Below, piece by piece: positions 9,901 to 19,200 of a stretch of DNA of 64,000 nt (position 1 is its first letter; each line of letters starts with the position of its first letter). The DNA lies in the NCBI RefSeq assembly GCF_000518605.1, contig NZ_JADX01000010.1, positions 211,473-275,472 on the forward strand, in the 5' to 3' direction. The position numbers and the translations under genes were made by a program. The stretch is from Shewanella fidelis ATCC BAA-318. GTDB lineage: Bacteria > Pseudomonadota > Gammaproteobacteria > Enterobacterales > Shewanellaceae. The notes under the pieces were generated by a model. That model worked only from the letters and a program-made list of their open reading frames with translations, was not told the DNA's origin and made no database searches.

Positions 9901-11294
9901 CCGCTAAAGCTATCCCCTTCGAGCTGAATTGGCGCTTCGAAGCCACCGTTAAAATCAAGAGTATAACTCTGCTTTGGCAAAGCAAACTGCAATGTTTCAT
10001 CAACAAGGCTCAGTTCAGCATCAACCGGAGCGCTACCTAAAATTGCATCGTTAGCCTGCCAAGTGACTTGCTCAAGAGCTAAATTCACTTTGGGCTGCGA
10101 AAGCAACTTATCCCAGTGAGCCTGAACCTGCTTAATTTTGCCCATTGGCTTTAATGCCTGCCAAGTTTTCAGGCCTTGAGGCTCTACTCCTGGGATTAGC
10201 GGTAATAATGGCAACAGCATTGCCAGATCTAATTGATTTAAACTCGCGTCAATTCCTGCTTCACCTTTAGTTGCTTGCAGTTGTAGCTCAGGCCATGCTT
10301 GGTCATTAGTAGAAAAATGCAGATCATGACTATTTAATCTCCAGCCTTGAGCATCGGGGCGCCAAAGTAGGCCGCCGGATTCTACCGTTAAGCGTTGAGG
10401 CTTATCATTTAAATGCCATTCAAGCCAGCTTGGCTGTAATGCGACGGCAACGGAGCTAATATCTCGATTAGCGAATTCGGCCCAAGCTTGTAGGTTTACC
10501 ACCCCTTCTAAAGGCAGGCGCTTGGTCGCATCATAAGGGTTAGGCTGACGTGAGGCCCACTCGCCAATATCGAGAGAGCTGGCAGCTAAATAGAATTGGC
10601 CAACCAAAGACTCAGGACGATAGCCACTGCCTGTTAAATCAACATTTAATGCCAGTTGTTCAACCTCAGAGGCATCTTCATCTAAAAATAACTTGCCTTC
10701 GCCTCGATGACGACCATTAGCGTTACGCCACTTCATATCTTTGATAAAGATAGGGCGATAATCATGTTGTTTACTCAGTAATTGAAAGCGTGCATCGGTA
10801 ATGGAGAAACGATCTAGCTGCTCTAATAACAGTTTATATAGCCAATCGGTTTGCATGGCTGTAGAAGATTCACGAGGCTGCAGTGACTTTAAATGATCCA
10901 GATCTAACGCAACGTTGACGCCATCAAAGATCACATCTTCAATTTGCGGGCTCGCTGTAATGATGCTTTGCCAGAAATCGAACTTAACGTTTACTTGATT
11001 GAAAATCAGCGTCACAGGTAAGTTTTGTTGCGCCGGTAAAACAAAATTTTTAACCGTCAAAGCGGGGCCGTAAGCTTGCCATTCGGCCGCAAGTTTACCT
11101 ACCTCGACCTCAACTTGGTATTCAGAACCCACATAATTGATCAGCTCTACACGAACCTGATCAAGTTGCGGTAATAACCCTCGAAATAAGCTCACCATTA
11201 ATGCAAACAGCACTAAAATGATCGCTAGAAATTGCCAGCAAAATCGAGGGAAATTAAAGGAGCGCTTTTTAGGCGCACATGCTTCAGGTGGCAC
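6915..11294 (-). CDS. yhdP: YhdP family AsmA-like protein (DUF3971), lipid transport between membranes
   Basis: A very large protein of 1459 residues with one N-terminal membrane helix (about residues 18-38) and a long beta-rich body ending in an AsmA-like C-terminal domain (about residues 1080-1260). It belongs to the YhdP/TamB/YdbH group, which bridges inner and outer membrane and moves phospholipids outward. E. coli YhdP is about 1266 residues; here the extra length is a C-terminal tail of about 190 residues rich in Ala, Ser, Gln, Pro and Lys and probably disordered. The start is a GTG sharing one base with the rng stop (TAGTG). The 3' end overlaps the nitrilase gene by 77 bases. Confidence 0.92.
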   Translation of the reverse strand: MPPEACAPKKRSFNFPRFCWQFLAIILVLFALMVSLFRGLLPQLDQVRVELINYVGSEYQVEVEVGKLAAEWQAYGPALTVKNFVLPAQQNLPVTLIFNQVNVKFDFWQSIITASPQIEDVIFDGVNVALDLDHLKSLQPRESSTAMQTDWLYKLLLEQLDRFSITDARFQLLSKQHDYRPIFIKDMKWRNANGRHRGEGKLFLDEDASEVEQLALNVDLTGSGYRPESLVGQFYLAASSLDIGEWASRQPNPYDATKRLPLEGVVNLQAWAEFANRDISSVAVALQPSWLEWHLNDKPQRLTVESGGLLWRPDAQGWRLNSHDLHFSTNDQAWPELQLQATKGEAGIDASLNQLDLAMLLPLLPLIPGVEPQGLKTWQALKPMGKIKQVQAHWDKLLSQPKVNLALEQVTWQANDAILGSAPVDAELSLVDETLQFALPKQSYTLDFNGGFEAPIQLEGDSFSGEFNLAELALSLPQIHFSNQDLDINAAVRLEFAEAAHMALLANVKIHDVANVHQYFPLNGMSSSLVSYLTQALKAGKTEDAVVLWHGAFSDYPYANQDGLFQAGFTLSDATYEFEPSWPEVDQLNLSALFENKAMKLWINQGQLLDVNASGAYIGIPDLGEKSLLEVKLDLATTAEAANEVIQKSPLKGSVGATLDVVQISGDISGQIDLSIPLYDGESEVIKGTVNFDDTPVYITEPGIALTSVTGQLQFVNDVVSGKGFTAKMYQQPLQFSFNTESMNKNYGVNVELDGQWQLANLPAELNNPLSPYYSGQADWSGDLRLIFDPIGYRVQARVESDLLGTALDLPAPFAKEAAEAKHLVAELIGDNKTASLGIKLDKQLEFWGGFDAGSGNRLAHYDILLGRLFKPGDMLRKNKGHLQIDIDQTEFSPWLPIIQGFVSQTADAEMTPDGSVTEQSSGFFPALVSIDADFNHLNLMGQPLADVHFVAEPTEHAWRFDITSQEFDGRIDFYPDWVKQGLKIVASKFHMSPEPRTEETAHYKSETIMANLPPLAVDVDDFALYGKPLGHLVLQGTPNGELYQIQTVSITTPNVELKGKGDWNMTAGKNITSFQLSLDAEKFDYLSEKLGIDPGLKDAPTAVTADISWTGAPYAFSLETLNGEVVFDLGKGHLSEVSDKGARIFSLFSLDSLLRKLSLDFSDVFGKGLYFDSFGGTLNIDNGVVKTTDTEMNAVAGNMRVRGFTDLTTESLNYDIRFVPQLASSVPTVVLLSTGGWTFGLGAFALTKVLEPVIEVISEIRFRLTGTMSEPKLEELERKSKEIEIPESALPKQDGQLNVPSPQSATDAQQSKSQSAVKAINEASSASKVESKATQATAKPVASAISEPRTSASPQAVELSAAKPVKTVFDEVTLEPATSAAQASELETKNAPAQVIELAPKRPIKDVPAQESQQLTQPRANQGASEQPKQGELDASQPIAMSKQSQRSRQHSVYRVAA

Positions 11295-12814
11295 TACATT
11301 ATCACCACATCAAATTTGTTTTGTGCATACATAGGTTCGCTTTGTAAGCGCACGCGCTTACCGATATACACTTCAAGCTCACCGAGTAGATGACTCTCGT
11401 CGCCTTTAAGGCTATTAAACACTGCAGGAGCACAATAAACTAAAAACTCATCGGCATCGTAACCACGGTTTAAGCGAATGATCTCTCTAAAGATCTCGTA
11501 GGATACCGTTTCTACCGTTTTCAAATTACCGGTACCTTGGCAAGCTGGACATTCGCCACAAAGCACATGCTCTAAGCTTTCGCGAGTACGCTTACGCGTC
11601 ATCTCAACCAAGCCAAGACCGGAGAAACCACTGATATTCGTTTTAACGCGATCGTTAGCCAAGGCACTTTCTAAACTGGCAAGCACTCGCTTTTTATGAT
11701 CAGTATTGAGCATATCAATAAAGTCGATAATGATAATGCCGCCTAAATTACGCAGACGTAACTGGCGAGCGATCGCATGAGTCGCTTCCAAATTTGTATT
11801 GAAAATGGTTTCTTCGAGATTACGATGGCCAACAAAAGCGCCGGTATTGATATCGACTGTCGTCATCGCTTCGGTTTGATCTATGATCAAATAGCCGCCT
11901 GACTTCAGCTCAACTTTACGCCCCAATGCTCGCTGAACTTCATTTTCAACGTCATACAGATCAAAAATCGGGATCGGACCATTATAGTGATCAAGTTTAT
12001 CGGCGATCTCTGGCATAAACTCTTGGGCAAACTGCTGCAACTCTTCATAGGTTTGCGCCGAATCCACTTGGATCTGATCCAACTCAGTGCCAACAAAATC
12101 ACGCACAATACGCACTGGCAGAGCCAGATCTTGATACAATAATTGCACGCCACGACGTTTACGGCGCTCACTCACCTTAGCCCAAACCCGTCTTAAAAAG
12201 CCTGCATCTTGCACCAGTTCATCTTCACCTGCGCTTTCTGCTGCGGTACGAATAATAAAACCGCCATCATCATCGACAAAGGGTTGGGTAATTTTCTTCA
12301 GGCGGGCGCGCACCGCTTCAGATTCAATACGCTGCGAAACACCAACGTGACTCGAACCCGGCATAAACACAAGATAGCGTGAAGGTAAGGTAATATCTGT
12401 AGTTAAGCGTGCGCCTTTAGTGCCAAGTGGATCTTTAACCACTTGCACCATAATATCCTGCCCCTGCCTAACCAACTGAGCAATATCACGCACAACAAAA
12501 TTGCCTTTTTCCACATCGGCGACACATTCAGTGTGTGGCACAATATCTGATGCATGCAAAAACGCAGCTTTATCAAGCCCGATATCAACAAAAGCAGCCT
12601 GCATACCTGGTAGTACACGACTCACTTTGCCTTTATAAATATTACCTACTAACCCGCGTTTCATGCGGCGCTCAATATGAACTTCTTGTAATACACCGTG
12701 CTCAACAAGTGCTACACGAGCTTCTGTAGGTGTTACATTGATTAAGAGTTCAGAGCCTATTTTTTTCTGCACTCTGCTTTGCGCGAATCGACTTCTACTC
12801 ACAACCCACCCCAC
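11294..12814 (-). CDS. rng: Ribonuclease G
   Basis: A protein of up to 506 residues of the RNase E/G family. It has an N-terminal S1-containing part (SELLINVTPTEARVALVEHG, then GNIYKGKVSRVLPGMQAAFVDIG), the catalytic aspartate region IIIIDFIDML, and the CGECPACQGTG zinc-link cysteines. RNase G matures the 5' end of 16S rRNA and degrades some mRNAs. The start is uncertain: the open frame begins at a GTG (12814), but further GTG codons at about codons 5 and 15 would bring the N-terminus closer to E. coli RNase G (489 residues). It is followed by yhdP with a one-base overlap. Confidence 0.93.
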   Translation of the reverse strand: MGWVVSRSRFAQSRVQKKIGSELLINVTPTEARVALVEHGVLQEVHIERRMKRGLVGNIYKGKVSRVLPGMQAAFVDIGLDKAAFLHASDIVPHTECVADVEKGNFVVRDIAQLVRQGQDIMVQVVKDPLGTKGARLTTDITLPSRYLVFMPGSSHVGVSQRIESEAVRARLKKITQPFVDDDGGFIIRTAAESAGEDELVQDAGFLRRVWAKVSERRKRRGVQLLYQDLALPVRIVRDFVGTELDQIQVDSAQTYEELQQFAQEFMPEIADKLDHYNGPIPIFDLYDVENEVQRALGRKVELKSGGYLIIDQTEAMTTVDINTGAFVGHRNLEETIFNTNLEATHAIARQLRLRNLGGIIIIDFIDMLNTDHKKRVLASLESALANDRVKTNISGFSGLGLVEMTRKRTRESLEHVLCGECPACQGTGNLKTVETVSYEIFREIIRLNRGYDADEFLVYCAPAVFNSLKGDESHLLGELEVYIGKRVRLQSEPMYAQNKFDVVIM

Positions 12815-12968
12815 TTAGGGAAATAGCTAATTTAAAAAGGATTTGGCGTAAATTGTGGTAAGACTAAAATAAAAGGCTAATACAGCGAGATCTTAACCTT
12901 TACTATTGTTTTGCAATAATTGTCTTTATAGCGTGGCGATTATCGCCTTGTTTGACTACTTTTTATGG

Positions 12969-13565
12969 CTATAAAACTTGCATCTCACACAATAACGCAC
13001 GGGTTTCTACCAAAGGTAACCCTACTACCGCCGAATAACTACCGTCGATAGCTTCTACAAAGTTTCCACCCAAGCCTTGAATACCGTATGCTCCGGCTTT
13101 ATCCATAGGCTCACCTGTGGCGATATAAGCTAAAATATCCGCCTCAGTTAGCTCACAAAACTGCACTTGGGTTATGACCAAGCGACTAATGGTTTTAGTG
13201 CCATCGGTAAGCGCAACCGCGGTCATCACCTGATGACGCTTACCAGACAAGCTCGCCAATATTTCTGCGGCATTTGCTGCATCTGTCGGCTTACCTAAAA
13301 TCGTTTCGCCTTGTACAACTATCGTGTCTGATCCGAGTACAATAGCCTGTTTATCATTGCCATACAGGGCTAAGCCCGCTAGCGCTTTTTCCTGCGCTAA
13401 ACGCTGTACAAATTCCTCTGCTGATTCGCCTTGTTGATGAGATTCATCAATATCTGCCGCTAAAATATCAAACTCAAAAGGCGTATCTTTATCTGTTTTT
13501 AAAAAGCCTAGCTGGCTTAACAGCTCTTTACGACGAGGAGAGCCTGAAGCAAGGACTAATTTCAT
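12969..13565 (-). CDS. maf: Maf-family nucleoside triphosphate pyrophosphatase (YhdE-like)
   Basis: A 198-residue Maf/Ham1-fold protein with the opening signature [18 protein letters not shown] and the conserved [16 protein letters not shown] block. The family hydrolyses dTTP, UTP and modified pyrimidine nucleotides, as a house-cleaning enzyme. The ATG at 13565 is chosen over a TTG two codons upstream because GAAGG lies nine bases before it, too close to the TTG. It sits between mreD and rng, the common gammaproteobacterial order mreBCD-maf-rng. A perfect palindrome (GGCGAT-T-ATCGCC, 12935-12947) lies in the 154-base gap before rng; its role is unknown. Confidence 0.93.
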   Translation of the reverse strand: MKLVLASGSPRRKELLSQLGFLKTDKDTPFEFDILAADIDESHQQGESAEEFVQRLAQEKALAGLALYGNDKQAIVLGSDTIVVQGETILGKPTDAANAAEILASLSGKRHQVMTAVALTDGTKTISRLVITQVQFCELTEADILAYIATGEPMDKAGAYGIQGLGGNFVEAIDGSYSAVVGLPLVETRALLCEMQVL

Positions 13566-13647
13566 AATCAATTACCTTCTTTTATTCCACTTGTATTAAG
13601 CTCAGTACTAGTTGATAGCAAGCCAAAAACAGCAACAACTGGATAGG

Positions 13648-14136
13648 TTATCGAACCTTATATAAACGTCTTACGCGGCGCAAAATCCAGAAGATCCATG
13701 GCCACATAATCAAACTAGATACCGCTGGGTAAAACAAACTGATATCGAATACGGCGCTGTCAGCGACAAACTGCACCCAAAATACCACTAAGTTATACAA
13801 AGCGACCTGCATAGCGACCACAAGCGCTTGCTGCCACATTGGGAAATTACGTAAACGTTGAAAATGCAGCACGACAACATACACCACAACCGACATTGCA
13901 AACGCACGAATACCTAAGGTTGCTCCGAGTAAAATATCGAGCATCACCCCAAGTAGCCAAGCCGTCAATATGTTGTACCTATGCGGCAGCGCCATCGCCC
14001 AATAGGTGATGACCAGCAACAACCAGTCAGGGCGCCAAGCTTCAACAAGATCCGGCAGTGGCATAATTTGAAATAACATCGCCACTAATAGGCTAAGCCA
14101 CACTACCCAGCGGCCATTTGCCACATGTATACTCAT
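13648..14136 (-). CDS. mreD: Rod-shape determining protein MreD
   Basis: A 162-residue integral membrane protein with about five hydrophobic segments and the MreD features (PDWLLLVITYWAMALPHR, then AWLLGVMLDILLGATLG). MreD works with MreB, MreC, RodA and PBP2 in the elongasome that directs lateral cell-wall synthesis. Its start overlaps the end of mreC by four bases (ATGA), so the two are translationally coupled. Length is typical. The gap of about 80 bases to maf contains nothing striking. Confidence 0.95.
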   Translation of the reverse strand: MSIHVANGRWVVWLSLLVAMLFQIMPLPDLVEAWRPDWLLLVITYWAMALPHRYNILTAWLLGVMLDILLGATLGIRAFAMSVVVYVVVLHFQRLRNFPMWQQALVVAMQVALYNLVVFWVQFVADSAVFDISLFYPAVSSLIMWPWIFWILRRVRRLYKVR

Positions 14137-15020
14137 TGCGCGTTCTCCTGACTCGCTTTTATCGCCTCTTCGACACCTGCTGGCGGTGTGAGTTCAGCGT
14201 CATCGGACTCGATGTCAGGCCATAGTAATAATAAATAACGAATTCTATCTAATGCCGCTAATGGCTGAGCAATAACCGTTGCATAGCTTTTGCCATCTTC
14301 TTTTTCAACACTCATAACCCGAGCAACAGGGTAACCTTCTGGGAAACGTTTGCCCAAACCTGATGACACCAATAAGTCACCTACTCTGACATCAGTGCTT
14401 TTAGCAACATGTCTTAACTCAAGCTCATCAAGTACCCCAGTACCAACTGCAAGTAAGCGCACATCGTTACGGGTAATTCGCACCGGAATGCCATGAGTTG
14501 CATCAGAAATCAATAACACTCGGCTGGTAAGCTCACTGACCTGCACGACTTGGCCAACAACACCTTGGGCATCGACAACCGGCTGACCAACAAACACCCC
14601 ATTGCGTGAACCGTGGTTAAGCACCACATATTGACGGAACGGATCACTTGCCACTTCCATCACTTCAGCAACAACTTTTTTGGCATCCATGTGCACCGGC
14701 GAACCGAGCAAACCGCGCAAGCGATCGTTTTCTTGGCGCAGATGCTCGAAACGCTGTAAGCGTTCGCTCATTAGCAGTTGATGACGAAGTAGTTCTTTAT
14801 TTTGCTTAGCCAGCATATTGCGTGTAGCTAAACTTTCAGCAGAAAGATCCAACAGCGCGCCGGGGATATTGGCCACGTATTGCAACGGGCTTAATAGCGA
14901 CGAAAGAGAGTTACGTACAGGCTCTAGCCTGTCATTAGCGACAAGCAAAATCACTGACATAATAATAGCCAGTGTGAGTCTAAATTGGTTGGATATTCCG
15001 CGAGCAAAAATAGGCTTCAT
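14133..15020 (-). CDS. mreC: Rod-shape determining protein MreC
   Basis: A 295-residue protein with a short cytoplasmic N-terminus, a membrane helix (about residues 11-30), a coiled coil (about residues 60-105, LLRHQLLMSERLQRFEHLRQ) and a beta-barrel periplasmic domain containing GSRNGVFVGQPVVDAQGVVGQV. MreC activates PBP2 and connects MreB filaments to the periplasmic wall-synthesis machinery. It lies 40 bases after mreB, and that gap holds a GC-rich hairpin that could adjust the ratio of MreB to MreC. The acidic C-terminal tail is common in relatives. Confidence 0.95.
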   Translation of the reverse strand: MKPIFARGISNQFRLTLAIIMSVILLVANDRLEPVRNSLSSLLSPLQYVANIPGALLDLSAESLATRNMLAKQNKELLRHQLLMSERLQRFEHLRQENDRLRGLLGSPVHMDAKKVVAEVMEVASDPFRQYVVLNHGSRNGVFVGQPVVDAQGVVGQVVQVSELTSRVLLISDATHGIPVRITRNDVRLLAVGTGVLDELELRHVAKSTDVRVGDLLVSSGLGKRFPEGYPVARVMSVEKEDGKSYATVIAQPLAALDRIRYLLLLWPDIESDDAELTPPAGVEEAIKASQENAQ

Positions 15021-15029
15021 AACAAACTA

Positions 15030-15052
15030 GGGCGGTTGAAACCGCCCTTTTT
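15030..15052. terminator. Hairpin between mreB and mreC
   Basis: GGGCGGT-TGAA-ACCGCCC followed by TTTTT on the plus strand. In the direction of mreB-mreC transcription (minus) the T run comes before the stem, so it does not look like a full terminator for that operon. It may act as an mRNA 3'-end stabiliser or attenuator, or stop antisense transcription. Confidence 0.55.
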
Positions 15053-15060
15053 AACCGTGA

Positions 15061-16149
<1,089 letters not shown>

Positions 16150-16156
16150 TCAGGTA

Positions 16157-16184
16157 ACTTTATCATGCTTCTTAAAATCCACAA
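16157..16184 (-). promoter_or_regulatory. Candidate sigma-70 promoter of mreB
   Basis: On the minus strand, TTGTGG and TAAAGT are separated by 16 bases, about 50 bases upstream of the mreB ATG. The match is moderate and was judged by eye only. Confidence 0.35.
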
Positions 16185-16244
16185 GACCAGAGAGGTTAAC
16201 AATTGCTAATGAAACGCTGTTTTTTTCGTTCTAACAGCTAAAGA

Positions 16245-16266
16245 GCGAGTCAATTACTTGTCTCGC
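16245..16266 (-). terminator. Weak hairpin after mshQ
   Basis: On the minus strand, just after the mshQ stop, GCGAG-A-CAA pairs with TTG-A-CTCGC around a four-base loop, with one mismatch. It is followed by TCTTT only, so it is at best a weak terminator closing the msh locus before mreB. Confidence 0.35.
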
Positions 16267-16282
16267 CCCAAAATACTGACAT

Positions 16283-19200
16283 TTAGTTAACTTCTCGCCA
16301 GTAAATTATTCGATCATGACCACGATAAGTTCCGAAGTAAGCTGTTGCTCGAGGATCTTGTAAGCCCGCAGCAGAATCATAAGCCCAGTACCACTGCAGC
16401 CATTTATCCACATGTTGCTGTAAGCCCACTTCGCCATCGGCATTAGGTGCAGGGAAATAGATAAAGCTATTACCCAAACCGATAGTACCTGATTTGCCTG
16501 TGCCGCCCATTTGGGTATAACCCTCTACAGCTTCTAGTCCCGCATCGGGTTTGAGGTTCAATCCAATATCAGCCGACTCTGCCGCACTTGTGGTATCAAA
16601 CACCGAACAGCTATCTGCAGTGTTTAATGCCCAAGTTGCGTTATCATCGACGTACTGAGTGTTCACTTCGAGACGTAACTCTTCTGATGACGGGCCATAG
16701 GCGTTCTGTAGTAGCATGCGGCCATAACGCATAGCAAAAGCATCGTCTTTAGCAACATCTTTAAAGGTGAATCCTTTGCAACCCGCAGTAAGCGCTGCGG
16801 CATCTTGATGGCAAATACCATCACTATCCGTGACATCTGCTTTGTTGAGCACTAAATCAAAACTTGCATTAAATGGCACTGCTAAGGACTCTGTACGCGG
16901 GTAACTAAGTTGTGTACCACTCAAATACGCCCGCTGAATGGTGTTAGCTTGATCTGTAGGATAATAATCGACTTGCTCTGAAAGCGGAGACACATCTTGT
17001 ACCGCTAGCGCAGCACCATCCACCGAGGTTGCACCTGAGGTGTCGCTATAACTGCGATCCGTCCACTGATTACCGTGATAACGCCACCAATCACCTATTT
17101 GATAATTATTAGTTTCGGCACCACTTTTACTCATACCTTTTACCGCTATTGTCGGCTCCATTCCTGACTGGAAGCCAAAAGGTTGATCCATATAAGTAAG
17201 GCTATTGCACTGTGCCTGTAGCTTAGGTGTATTAGCTTCTATACTCAAAAAGTATGGTGTAAAACGACCAAAGATATCACTGCTCGCATTCGCTTCCGCA
17301 ATCGTTGTGCCTAGATAATTAACGTCACCATCAAGAGCAAAACTAATTGCACCAACCTCTGAATAAGTCTGATCACCCATGTTAAATGGAGCGCTGTTAG
17401 CTTTAGTGAAACTAAGCTTGCTTTGCCCAATGCCACCTAAGCCACCGTCTTCAGGATCACCGTTACTGATTAGCGGAGCCTGCAGCACAGCTTTAATGTT
17501 CAAGTCAGAAAATCTGAAATTACCAAGCGCTAGGCGATCTTTAAATGGCGTTGCATCGTCAACACCACAAACCGCTTTTACACTCATAGCAAAATCGTCT
17601 CCCGCCTTGGCAAACTTAGCACAACTCGCGCCGCTACAGCCATTAGCAGTCGATGGATTGAAGAAGTGAAAACCGTCAGGCTTAGCCACAAATTGTTCAC
17701 TATGACTAAGAACTAAAGTTTCACTAGTTGAGCCATCCGGAGAGCTGATCTCTTCGGTAAGCGTGGCTTCCAGCTCTACTCGACCAGCCTCTGGGTAATT
17801 TACATTCAGCAAAGCTTTACCATTCGCATCAAAACGAACTTGCAACTGCTCAGTTGCTCCACCACTGATCTCTACACTTGCCTGTGGTGCATTCAGGCTA
17901 TTAACCGTTAGCTTTTCAGCATTGGTTATGCCACTGGCATTAGGCGTTATGTAGTTAAATGCCATAGCAAGTGGTTTAGTTTGATTAGCAAATAACGGCA
18001 CACACTGTTGACTATTTTGATCCTTTTTCACAGCAAACAGCTCAAAGTTAGTCGAGTTTTTACAGGAGGTTGAATCATCAATGTCAAAGTAGATGCCACT
18101 ATCTTCAAAATTGAGCTGACATTGACTATTGGCCACTAAACTACCATCAATATAACAGCGGTATTCACCACTAGGCGTAGTATTACCCAAGCCCAATGTG
18201 ACTAAACCTCCTTGCGGATGCCATACATCAAGACTGGTGCTACCGTTAAAAGTCGCACTGGTATAATTGCTGCCGTTTTTAGTTAGGGTGATAAATGCCG
18301 GATCTGGCAATAAAGCGCTACAGTTATCATTTGCGCAGGCTTGCACTGTCACCGGTTTTGCAGCGCAGCTTAGTGCTCCCGAGTCAAAACTGATGCGATA
18401 GTGATTAACCGGAGGTGGCTCTGATGCATATTCAAAAGCAAAATAACCGATACTTTCAGCTAAATGAGTTCGCTCGTTATCGAGTGCAGTGTCTTCATCT
18501 ACAACAAAACTGACCGTGTTATTGAAGCTGTCTTTTAGGCACCTACGTACCCAACCACCATCACCGCCTTTACGTTGGTTTTTGGTCGCAATAGTAATTG
18601 GTTGTGAGTCATATGTTTGAGCATAGTTATTGGAAAATGAACACTGCTGATTTAGAGTGCGAGTGCTATTACCTGCACCATGATTTAGTGCTGTAGAAAA
18701 TTCATAAAGAACACTATCACCACCATTATTTAAAGTACCTCTACCTATACCTGCAACATAGGCTAAGCTCTCTTCATGAAGAATCGTGCCACTAATCTCC
18801 GAACCTTCGATTGCAATATCAAAATCATCACCATCTGAATCAACATTGTTAATCACAGTTGTAAAAAAACGACGATTTTTATTGGTTAGTGATTGACCTA
18901 TCATTGCAGGCTTACTGCCAAACTCATGTTCAAAGTCTACAGTTTCATAGCCACGCCCCGCACTAGGTAAACGTTTACCTTGATACCAAGCGGTAGAGAC
19001 TGCTCCCGCCTGCAATGCAGATCCCTTTTTCAAAAAACGATAACCTGGTTCCATGACAAAATAATCAACACGGGTCATCTTTTTGTTCAATACCGAGTTA
19101 CCATTCGCATTTACCTGCTTAATTTTGGCTGTGCTCTTAGTTAAATTATCAACTCGAAGAGTTGATGGTTTGTCATTATTTGGACTACTACCATCAATCG

